64,000 bases of DNA, taken from NCBI RefSeq assembly GCF_014650595.1, contig NZ_BMVG01000006.1:1-64000 (forward strand), read 5' to 3'. This document shows positions 1 to 7,017 of the stretch, piece by piece. Within the stretch, counting starts at the first letter, position 1, and every line of letters begins with the position of its first letter. Made by a program: the position numbers and the translations under genes. The stretch is from Streptomyces alanosinicus (GTDB lineage Bacteria > Actinomycetota > Actinomycetes > Streptomycetales > Streptomycetaceae). The notes under the pieces were generated by a model. That model worked only from the letters and a program-made list of their open reading frames with translations. It did no database searches and was not told the DNA's origin.

Positions 1-61
1 TCGCTTCCTTTGTACTCACCCTCTCGGGCTTTCCTCCGGGCGCTTCCCTTCGGTCTTGCGC

Positions 62-166
62 TTCCGACTCTATCAGATCTTTTCTCGATCCGATTTCCTC
101 GGTGCTTTCCAGTTCCCCGCGTCTTTCTCGCGGTTTCCTTTCCGGCGGTTCCGACTCTATCAGATC
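62..166 (-). repeat. Direct repeat TTCCGACTCTATCAGATC x2 in rrn leader
   Basis: An 18-bp word occurs at 62-79 and 149-166, with a partial third copy (TTCCGAC) at 221-227. Read on the minus strand each full copy contains TAGAGT, a plausible -10, so the repeats probably are duplicated promoter cores or leader-processing signals. Confidence 0.8.
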
Positions 167-234
167 CTTTCGGCGTCTGATCCCCGGTCAGCGGGGTTTG
201 TCTTCCCGGCTGTTGGGCCGTTCCGACGCCTCAA

Positions 235-264
235 ACCTTAGCGGATCCGCTCGGCGATTCCCAA
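235..264 (-). promoter_or_regulatory. Second rrn promoter
   Basis: Minus-strand -35 TTGGGA (259-264), 18-bp spacer, -10 TAAGGT (235-240), about 170 bp downstream of the first rrn promoter and in the same orientation. Confidence 0.55.
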
Positions 265-410
265 TCGGGCCACCGGGCTTCCATTCGAATTGAATTCGGG
301 CATGCCGAAATCGACCCGTACGGGAGATCGTGCTGAGGTGTGAGGGGGTGCCGCTCGAAGCGGCGGAGTTGCTGCCGAAGAACCGTTACGGCCCCGTGGC
401 AACTCGGAGA

Positions 411-439
411 ACTTTACGGAACGGGTAGGGGCGTGTCAA
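411..439 (-). promoter_or_regulatory. Strong sigma-70-type promoter of the rrn leader
   Basis: Minus-strand -35 TTGACA (434-439), 17-bp spacer, -10 TAAAGT (411-416). A second TTGACA lies at 447-452. This is the most consensus-like promoter in the window and points into the rRNA leader, so it is probably the upstream promoter of the operon. Confidence 0.75.
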
Positions 440-469
440 CCGATCCTGTCAAGATTTTTTTCGAGGGTC

Positions 470-1021
470 TCAGTCGAGGTCGCTGAGGCGGCCGCCGGCG
501 TCCGGCTGGGCGTCCTCCACCCTGCGCAGAAGCCTCGTCAGGACCTCGCCGAGCACCGCGCGCTCCGCAGGGGTGAGGTCCTGGAGGAGGTCTCCCTCGA
601 AGACCGTCGCCAGGCGCATCGCCTCCAGCCACTTCTCGCGGCCCTCGGGAGTCAGCTCGACGATGACCCGTACGCGGTTGGACTCATCACGCTCCCGGGT
701 GACCAGGCCCTCGGTGACCATGCGGTCGATCCGGTGGGTCATCGCGGCCGGCGTGAGGCCCAGGCGCTTGGCGAGGTCGCTGGGGCCCAGGCGATACGGG
801 GCGCCGGAGAGGACCAGTGCCTTGAGCACCTCCCACTCGGCGTTGCTGATGCCGAGGGCGGAGGTCTGACGGCCGTAGGCGACGTTCATACGGCGGTTGA
901 GCCGGGACAGCGCCGACACGATCTTCTCGACCTGCGGGTCCAGGTCCTGGAACTCGCGCTGGTAGGCGGCGATCTGCTCTTCGAGTGTCGGCTCGGTGAC
1001 GTCGGAAGCGGTATCGGCCAT
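470..1021 (-). CDS. MarR-family transcriptional regulator
   Basis: The 183-aa product has the MarR winged helix: an N-terminal dimerisation helix (about 40-60), helix-turn-helix around YRLGPSDLAKRLGLTPAAMTHRI (about 95-120) and the wing motif LVTRERDESNRVRVIVELT. It is divergent from an MFS transporter 97 bp away, the usual layout of a drug- or phenolic-responsive repressor and its target. No Shine-Dalgarno precedes the ATG, but a -10-like GATACT lies about six bases upstream, so the mRNA may be leaderless. The gene ends just upstream of the rrn promoters. The ligand is unknown. Confidence 0.9.
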   Translation of the reverse strand: MADTASDVTEPTLEEQIAAYQREFQDLDPQVEKIVSALSRLNRRMNVAYGRQTSALGISNAEWEVLKALVLSGAPYRLGPSDLAKRLGLTPAAMTHRIDRMVTEGLVTRERDESNRVRVIVELTPEGREKWLEAMRLATVFEGDLLQDLTPAERAVLGEVLTRLLRRVEDAQPDAGGRLSDLD

Positions 1022-1050
1022 GGGCGCAGTATCGCACGCTGCTGCTTTGC

Positions 1051-1095
1051 GTTGAAGTCCTTCGCTGTGTACTCTTTAGCTTCGAAGTCTTCAGA
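1051..1095. promoter_or_regulatory. Candidate MarR operator pair
   Basis: Two similar words, TTGAAGTCCTTCG (1052-1064) and TTCGAAGTCTTCAGA (1081-1095), sit about 30 bp apart between the divergent marR and MFS genes and share the core GAAGTC(C)TTC. Their position suggests a shared operator region for autorepression and transporter control. Confidence 0.45.
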
Positions 1096-1118
1096 TCTAA
1101 CTAGTGAGAGAGGTGAAC

Positions 1119-2408
1119 GTGACCAGGGCGATGGGCGCAGCGATGCGCCGGATCCACGTGGGTAACGCACTCAGCGCGTTCGGGCTCGGCTTCACCGTCC
1201 CCTACCTGTACGTCTATGTGGCGCAGGTGCGGGGGCTGGGAGCCATGACGGCGGGACTCGTGCTCGCCGTCTTCGCCGTGGCCGCGCTGATCGTGCTGCC
1301 GTTCGCCGGCCGGGCGATCGTGCGGCGCGGCCCACTGCCGGTCCTGCTCGCCGCCCTGGTCACGGCCGCGCTCGGCGCGCTCAGCCTCGGTCTCGCGAGC
1401 AATGCCGTCGCCGTACTGCTGTCGGCCGCGGCGCTCGGTGCCGGGCAGGCCGTGATGCAGCCCGCGCTGGCGACGATGATCGTGGACTGCTCGACGGCCG
1501 ACACCCGGTCGCGGGCGTTCGCGATGCAGTTCTTCCTGCAGAACCTGGGGCTCGGTGTCGGCGGCCTCATCGGCGGTCACCTCGTGGACACCACGCGCGT
1601 GTCGTCGTTCACGCTGCTGTTCGCGATCGAGGCGGCGATGTTCCTGCTGCTGGTCGTGGTGATGGCGACGGTGCGGATGCCGCATTCGCCGCGGCTGGAG
1701 GACGCACCCGCGGGTTCGGCCAAGGGCGGCTGGAAGCAGCTGCTCGGGAACCGGGCGATGGTGCAGCTGTGTGTGCTGGGCTTCGTACTGTTCTTCGCCT
1801 GCTACGGCCAGTTCGAGTCCGGGCTGAGCGCGTACGGCGTCGAGGCCGCCGGGATCTCCACCTCCGCGCTGGGGACGGCGCTTGCCGCGAACACGCTGAT
1901 GATCGTGGTGGCTCAGTTCGCCGTGCTGAGGTTCGTGGAGCGTCGGCGGCGGTCCCGGGTGATCGCCGGGGTCGGGCTGATCTGGGCCGTGGCATGGGTC
2001 GCCGCCGGATACGCGGGGCTGGGCCACGGCAGCCAGGAGATGGCGACGGCCGCGTTCGTGTCGACGTACGCGCTGTTCGGGCTGGGTGAGGCGATGCTGT
2101 CGCCGACGGTCGCGCCGCTGGTCGCCGATCTGGCGCCGGAGGGGATGGCCGGGCAGTACAACTCGGCGTTCGCGCTGGTCAAGCAGTTGGCGTTGGCCGT
2201 CGGGCCGGCAGTGGGCGGGCCGCTAGGTGCGTCGCTGCATGCGCCGTACATCGTGACCTTCCTGCTGTTCTCGCTGGGGATCACGGCGCTGGCGCTGCGG
2301 CTGGGGCGGCGGCTCACCCCCGTCCAGGACCAGCCCTGGCTGGCGCGCGGGAGCCGTGTGGTCACGCGTGGCGCGGCGCCCGCGGAACCGGTGTCCGCGG
2401 AGGCGTAA
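1119..2408 (+). CDS. MFS transporter
   Basis: A 429-aa polytopic membrane protein of the major facilitator superfamily with about 12 hydrophobic segments and a hydrophilic central loop (around HSPRLEDAPAGSAKGGWKQ). The GTG at 1119 is preferred because AGAGAGG lies five bases upstream; an in-frame GTG at 1104 has no ribosome site. It is probably a drug or metabolite exporter controlled by the divergent MarR regulator. The C-terminal 25 residues are hydrophilic and cytoplasmic. Substrate cannot be read from sequence. Confidence 0.9.
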   Translation: MTRAMGAAMRRIHVGNALSAFGLGFTVPYLYVYVAQVRGLGAMTAGLVLAVFAVAALIVLPFAGRAIVRRGPLPVLLAALVTAALGALSLGLASNAVAVLLSAAALGAGQAVMQPALATMIVDCSTADTRSRAFAMQFFLQNLGLGVGGLIGGHLVDTTRVSSFTLLFAIEAAMFLLLVVVMATVRMPHSPRLEDAPAGSAKGGWKQLLGNRAMVQLCVLGFVLFFACYGQFESGLSAYGVEAAGISTSALGTALAANTLMIVVAQFAVLRFVERRRRSRVIAGVGLIWAVAWVAAGYAGLGHGSQEMATAAFVSTYALFGLGEAMLSPTVAPLVADLAPEGMAGQYNSAFALVKQLALAVGPAVGGPLGASLHAPYIVTFLLFSLGITALALRLGRRLTPVQDQPWLARGSRVVTRGAAPAEPVSAEA

Positions 2409-2432
2409 GGCACCCGAGCGAATGCGGGTGGG

Positions 2433-2455
2433 CCACTGCCCCCAGGGGGCAGTGG
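2433..2455. terminator. Bidirectional hairpin terminator
   Basis: CCACTGCCC / GGGCAGTGG stem with a tight loop, between the convergent MFS and SpoIIE-phosphatase genes. There is no T-tract, as is common in Streptomyces. Confidence 0.65.
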
Positions 2456-2467
2456 TCCCCACGGTGT

Positions 2468-4129
2468 CTAGCCCTTCGGCAGGACAAACTCGCACCACAC
2501 CGCCTTCCCGCCGCCTGGTGTCCTTCTCGATCCCCAGTTGGACGCGATCGTCGCCACGATGGCGATGCCTCGGCCGGACTCGTCGCCGGGTTCGGCGCGG
2601 CGGCGCCTGGGCAGGTGGTCGTCGCCGTCGGTGACCTCGATGATCAGGCGGCGGTCGGTGCGGCGGAGCCGCAGACGCATGGGCGGGGTTCCGTGCTGGA
2701 GGGAGTTGGCGACCAGCTCACTCGCGGCGAGGACACCGAGGTCGTGCAGTTCGGCCGGGAAACGCCAGCTCGTCAGCACGCCGGAGGCGAACGCACGCGC
2801 GCGGGGTGCTGCCTCGACGCCGCCGAGGAGTTCCAGGGCCGCGTTGCGGAAGAGGTCGCCGGCGGGGCCCGTACGAGCCGGGTGCTGGAGGACGAGGACG
2901 GCCACGTCGTCATCGTGGTCGGCGGTGACGCCGGCGGAGCGGACCAGGCGGTCGCACACGACCTGGGGGGTGCCGGTCGCGCCGGCCAGGGCGCGCTCCA
3001 GGGCGGCGATGCCCTCGTCCAGGTCCTCGTCGCGGCGTTCGACCAGGCCGTCCGTGTAGAGGACCGCCGTCGAGCCGGGGCCCAGTGCGATCGCACCCGA
3101 TGTGTGGATCCAGCCGCCCGTGCCGAGCGGTGGGCCGGTGGGTTCGTCGGCGCGGGAGACCGTGCCGCTCTCGTCGCGGACCAGGATGGGGAGGTGGCCG
3201 GCGGAGGCGTACACCAGGCGGCCCTCGTTCGGGTCGTGGACGGCGTAGACGCAGGTGGCGATCTGGTTGGCGTCGATCTCGGTGGCCAGGCCGTCCAGCA
3301 GCTGGAGTACTTCGTGCGGGGGCAGGTCCAGGCGGGCGTAGGCGCGGACCGCCGTGCGGAGCTGGCCCATCACCGCCGCCGCGCGGACCCCCCGGCCCAT
3401 CACGTCGCCGATGACCAGGGCCGTACGGCCGCCGCCGAGGGTGATCACGTCGTACCAGTCGCCGCCGACCGCGGCCTCGGTGCCGCCGGGCTGGTAGGTG
3501 GCGGCGATGCGCAGGTCGTCGGGCTGTTCCAGCTCCTGGGGGAGGAGGGAGCGCTGCAGCGTGACGGCCGTCTCGCGCTGGCGGCGCTCGCTGGCGCGCA
3601 GCCGCTCGGCGGCCTCGGCGTGGTCGGTGACGTCGGTGGCGAACACGAGGACGGAGCCGGTGCCGGAGCCGGTGTCGCGGTCGCCGTCCTCGGCGACGGG
3701 GGTGCAGGTGAACGTGTAGGAGCGGCCGTCGACGGCCTTGCGGGACTTCAAAGTGCGGGGTTTTCCGCTGCGCAGGACCTGGTCGAGGAGCGGGAGCAGG
3801 CCCAGTTCGGAGAGTTCGGGCAGCGCCTCGCGGGCGGGGGCGCCGGTGGGGCGGGTACCGAAGGCCGTGGTGTAGGCGTCGTTGACGTAGGCGATGCGGT
3901 GGTCGGGGCCGTGGACGAGGGCGACGAGGGCGGGGACGCGGTCGAGGACGTCGCGTGCGGGCAGTTGGTCGACGGCGGGCACCGGGGGTGTGTCGCCGGT
4001 CGGCTGTTCGGCGCGGGCCGCGGGCACCGAGCCTTCTCCCCGCCGGTCCGGGGAGACCGGGGTATCTGTCCGCGCGGCGGCGCGGCGCTGCGTTCCGGGG
4101 AGCCGGGCGCTCCAGCGCGTGAAGTTCAC
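2468..4129 (-). CDS. PAS - SpoIIE/PP2C phosphatase - HATPase signalling protein
   Basis: The predicted 553-aa protein starts VNFTRWSARLPG; an in-frame start at 4219 would add 30 residues but has no ribosome site. Domains in order: PAS sensor (about 60-175, RIAYVNDAYTTAFG), short coiled linker, SpoIIE-type PPM phosphatase (about 190-395, with GGDWYDVI, VIGDVMGRG, YASAGHLP, LYTDGLVERRD and DHDDDVAVLV metal/active motifs), and a C-terminal GHKL ATPase of the anti-sigma (RsbW-like) type (about 425-550, ASELVANSLQHG as N-box). Such proteins both dephosphorylate anti-anti-sigma factors and can act as kinases in SigB/SigF-type partner-switching. No partner gene is adjacent, so its sigma pathway is open. 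Confidence 0.9.
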   Translation of the reverse strand: MNFTRWSARLPGTQRRAAARTDTPVSPDRRGEGSVPAARAEQPTGDTPPVPAVDQLPARDVLDRVPALVALVHGPDHRIAYVNDAYTTAFGTRPTGAPAREALPELSELGLLPLLDQVLRSGKPRTLKSRKAVDGRSYTFTCTPVAEDGDRDTGSGTGSVLVFATDVTDHAEAAERLRASERRQRETAVTLQRSLLPQELEQPDDLRIAATYQPGGTEAAVGGDWYDVITLGGGRTALVIGDVMGRGVRAAAVMGQLRTAVRAYARLDLPPHEVLQLLDGLATEIDANQIATCVYAVHDPNEGRLVYASAGHLPILVRDESGTVSRADEPTGPPLGTGGWIHTSGAIALGPGSTAVLYTDGLVERRDEDLDEGIAALERALAGATGTPQVVCDRLVRSAGVTADHDDDVAVLVLQHPARTGPAGDLFRNAALELLGGVEAAPRARAFASGVLTSWRFPAELHDLGVLAASELVANSLQHGTPPMRLRLRRTDRRLIIEVTDGDDHLPRRRRAEPGDESGRGIAIVATIASNWGSRRTPGGGKAVWCEFVLPKG

Positions 4130-4260
4130 TTGGGAAGAAGCCTCGTGGGTGCTGAGGGCGGGTGGGTGGCCCGTCCGCGGACGTGGGGCAGTCTGGCAGG
4201 GGACACGCCGCGGCGACATCCGTCAGACGCCTGGGCGAGCCGGGGAGTTCCTGGGTCCGG

Positions 4261-5640
4261 TCAGGACGACCCCTTCGGGTCGTCCGAGGGGCTGTGAGGA
4301 GGCTTTCCACCGGCCGCGAGTTCGAACTCCGCTCGCGGATGTTCGAGTGAACCGAGCGAGACGATCTCCCGTTTGAAGAGCCCGGCGAGGGTCCATTCCG
4401 CCAGGACCCGGGCCTTGCGGTTGACGGTGGGCACCCTGCTGAGGTGGTAGACGCGGTGCATGAACCAGGCAGGGTAGCCCTTCAGCTTGCGCCCGTAGAC
4501 CTGGGCGACGCCTTTGTGCAGGCCGAGGGAGGCGACCGAGCCGACGTACCGGTGGGCGTACGTCTGAAGCGGCTCGCCGCGCAGCGCGTGGGCGATGTTG
4601 TCACCGAGGACCTTCGCCTGGCGGACGGCGTGCTGGGCGTTGGGCGCGGTCTCGGCGCCGGGTTCGGCGGCGGTGACGTCGGGTACGGCCGCCGCGTCGC
4701 CGGCCCCCCAGGCGTGTTCCGCGCCGTCGACCGTCAGCTGTGCGGTGCACTTCAGCCGGCCGCGCCCGGTGAGCGGCAGATCGGTGGCGGCGAGCAGGGG
4801 ATGCGGTTTGACGCCGGCGGTCCACACGACCGTGCGGGTCGGGAAGCGCTGGCCGTCGCTGAGGGCGGCGACCCGGCCGGTGCAGGAGTCCAGGCGGGTT
4901 TCGAGCAGGACCTGGATGTTGCGGCGGCGCAGCTGGGTGACGGTGTAGCGGCCCATCTCCTCGCCGACCTCGGGGAGGATGCGGCCGGAGGCCTCCACGA
5001 GGATCCATTTCATGTCCTCGGGGCGGACGTTGTGGTAGTAGCGCGCGGCGTAGCGGGCCATGTCCTCCAGTTCGGCGAGGGCCTCCACGCCCGCGTAGCC
5101 GCCGCCGACGAAGACGAAGGTGAGGGCGGCGTCGCGGATCGCGGGGTCGCGGGTGGAGGAGGCGATGTCCATCTGCTCGATGACGTGGTTGCGCAGGCCG
5201 ATGGCCTCTTCGACGGTCTTGAAGCCGATGCCGTGGTCGGCGAGGCCCGGGATGGGCAGGGTGCGGGAGATCGAGCCGGGGGCGAGCACCAGTTCGTCGT
5301 AGCCGAGGAGTTCGGCCGCTCTGCCCTCCTCGGCGGTGGCGAGCGTGGAGATCGCGGCGGTGCGCACCCCGTGGTCGATGGCGGTGACCTCGCCGATGAC
5401 GACGTGGCACCGGTCCAGAAGACGGCGCAGCGGTACGACGACATGACGAGGGGAAATCGAACCCGCGGCGGCTTCGGGGAGGAACGGCTGATACGTCATG
5501 TAGGGGTCGGGGGTGACGACCGTGATCTCGGCCTCACCCCGCTTGAGCTCGTCCTTCAGCTTCCGCTGCAGACGCAGGGCCGTGTACATCCCGACGTAGC
5601 CGCCGCCGACAACCAGAATGCGCGCACGTTCCTTCACCAT
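4261..5640 (-). CDS. ndh: Type II NADH dehydrogenase (NAD(P)/FAD-dependent oxidoreductase)
   Basis: The 459-aa product (start MVKERARILVVGGG; an in-frame GTG at 5673 adds 11 residues) has two Rossmann dinucleotide folds: FAD-binding VVGGGYVG at about 8-16 and NADH-binding FVGGGYAGVEALAEL at about 165-182, followed by the WGAGDAAAVPD FAD motif near 315 and a C-terminal membrane-associated region. NDH-2 enzymes oxidise NADH and reduce menaquinone without pumping protons. The gene is divergent from the atrA-like regulator, with 379 bp between starts. Neighbouring order (SpoIIE phosphatase, ndh, TetR) is as I recall in S. coelicolor. Confidence 0.88.
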   Translation of the reverse strand: MVKERARILVVGGGYVGMYTALRLQRKLKDELKRGEAEITVVTPDPYMTYQPFLPEAAAGSISPRHVVVPLRRLLDRCHVVIGEVTAIDHGVRTAAISTLATAEEGRAAELLGYDELVLAPGSISRTLPIPGLADHGIGFKTVEEAIGLRNHVIEQMDIASSTRDPAIRDAALTFVFVGGGYAGVEALAELEDMARYAARYYHNVRPEDMKWILVEASGRILPEVGEEMGRYTVTQLRRRNIQVLLETRLDSCTGRVAALSDGQRFPTRTVVWTAGVKPHPLLAATDLPLTGRGRLKCTAQLTVDGAEHAWGAGDAAAVPDVTAAEPGAETAPNAQHAVRQAKVLGDNIAHALRGEPLQTYAHRYVGSVASLGLHKGVAQVYGRKLKGYPAWFMHRVYHLSRVPTVNRKARVLAEWTLAGLFKREIVSLGSLEHPRAEFELAAGGKPPHSPSDDPKGSS

Positions 5641-6019
5641 CCCATGACGCACCCGGCGCAGTTGTTTGTCCACAGCCCCGGCAATTTGTGTGACTGGCGG
5701 CCGGGTGTGCGCGGGGGCGGCGGCGGTGTCGGGGCAGGACGAAAGGGGGCAGGTCAGCGGGGGCGGGCCAGGGCGTACGAAGGTGAGGAAACGGGATGTA
5801 CGAGACCCGTACTCCGATCGGGGGGCGCACTGTGCGGAACCTGCCCCTTCTGAATTGACTTCCTCTCAACTATGTTCGTGTGTCGACGGGGTGTAGGGAA
5901 TGTGGTCGAGCGGGTACCGCGACGGGCGGACCCGGTCGAGACCGACGACAGCTCCACGCACTCCCGATTCAGTGACGGGGAGAGTCTCCGGGGGGAGACG
6001 TCATTACCGGGGGAAACAC
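5641..6019. promoter_or_regulatory. Divergent control region ndh / atrA-like gene
   Basis: A non-coding 379-bp region that must hold both promoters. The only ribosome site that can be assigned is GGGGGA just upstream of 6020. A clear operator cannot be picked out; ACGGG and CCCGT arms (5789-5813) form a weak inverted repeat. In S. coelicolor AtrA is reported to act near this gene pair, but a site cannot be placed here by eye. Confidence 0.4.
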
Positions 6020-6769
6020 ATGCATGTTCAGGACGCACATTGGTCATCCGCAGCCGCCGTCGCGCCCGGTGGCGCGGCGATGAGCCCGACGGTGGGCAAC
6101 CGACGCGCGGACGCGGCGCGTACGACGCCGCTGCGGGTCGACGCACAGCGCAATCTGGAGCACGTGCTGCGTGCGGCGCGTGAGGTCTTCGGCGAGCTGG
6201 GGTACGGCGCGCCGATGGAGGACGTGGCGCGCCGCGCCCGGGTCGGGGTCGGCACCGTGTACCGGCGCTTTCCCAGCAAGGACGTGCTGGTCCGGCGTAT
6301 AGCCGAGGAGGAGACGGCGCGGCTGACCGAGCAGGCGCGGACAGCGCTCGGGCAGGAGGAGGAACCGTGGTCGGCGCTGTCGCGGTTCCTGCGGACGTCC
6401 GTGGCGTCGGGGGCCGGGCGGCTGCTGCCGCCGCAGGTGCTGGTCGGCTCCGCCGGTTCGGGCGGACCGGTGGGCTCCGCCGAGGAGGCCCGGGTGCCTC
6501 AGCAGCGGATGCAGCCGGGCGGCGGAGAACTGCGGCCGGCTTCTGCGGGGGCCGACGACGCCGGGGTCGGGGCGCTGCTCGAAGTGGTCGGGAAGCTGGT
6601 GGACCGGGCGCGGGCGGCCGGCGAGCTGCGGGCGGATGTATCCGTGTCCGATGTGCTGCTGGTGATCGCCACGGCGGCGCCGGCTCTGCCGGATGCGGCA
6701 CAGCAGGCCGCCGCGTCCGCGCGGTTGCTGGACATCTTGCTGGAGGGGTTGCGGTCGCGTCCCGCGTAG
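6020..6769 (+). CDS. atrA: TetR-family regulator, AtrA-like
   Basis: The predicted 249-aa protein starts MHVQDAHWSS, chosen because GGGGGA lies five bases upstream; later in-frame ATG at 6080 is possible. The TetR helix-turn-helix occupies about residues 45-92 (MEDVARRARVGVGTVYRRFPSKDVLVRRI); the C-terminal ligand domain contains a Gly/Ser-rich loop near 150-180. In S. coelicolor and S. griseus AtrA activates actII-ORF4, strR and other pathway-specific activators. The name is given from fold plus gene order (divergent ndh, downstream fused sigma factor), so orthology is an inference. Confidence 0.75.
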   Translation: MHVQDAHWSSAAAVAPGGAAMSPTVGNRRADAARTTPLRVDAQRNLEHVLRAAREVFGELGYGAPMEDVARRARVGVGTVYRRFPSKDVLVRRIAEEETARLTEQARTALGQEEEPWSALSRFLRTSVASGAGRLLPPQVLVGSAGSGGPVGSAEEARVPQQRMQPGGGELRPASAGADDAGVGALLEVVGKLVDRARAAGELRADVSVSDVLLVIATAAPALPDAAQQAAASARLLDILLEGLRSRPA

Positions 6770-6838
6770 GGGCTTGAGAGCCGGTTCGGGACGGATGGTC
6801 CACGTGGTTCCCGGACCGCGGACCGTATGTGGCTGGTT

Positions 6839-6868
6839 CGCAGTTCCCCGGGCCCCTGGGGAACTGCG
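6839..6868 (+). terminator. Hairpin terminator of atrA-like gene
   Basis: CGCAGTTCCCC / GGGGAACTGCG, an 11-bp perfect stem with an 8-nt loop, 70 bp after the stop codon. Confidence 0.65.
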
Positions 6869-7017
6869 GCTCACTCATTCGAGGAGTGGCCGCAAGGGTG
6901 TGCTGGCAAGGGGCCTCGGACGAGTGGATGCCGAGCACGAGGGGTCCTTGAACAAAAGACAATGTGGCACCCTGAGCCGGTAAGGGTTGGGCTGGCCGGT
7001 GTCGGGGGCGTTCCGCG

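Larger units (their letters stand above)
1..452 (-). promoter_or_regulatory. rRNA operon promoter and 5' leader (16S gene outside window)
   Basis: On the minus strand this stretch matches what I remember of Streptomyces rrn leaders: a purine-rich transcript with repeated TCTGATAGAGTCGGAA boxes, followed by the conserved AAGCGCCCGGAGGAAAGCCC box near the left edge. Several -10/-35 pairs are stacked (411-439, 235-264 and weaker ones with TAGAGT at 154-159 and 67-72), as in the four-promoter rrnD region of S. coelicolor. The 16S gene should start a short distance left of position 1. The short plus-strand open frames here are artefacts of the leader. The identification is from memory of the leader sequence; rRNA itself is not visible. 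Confidence 0.85.
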
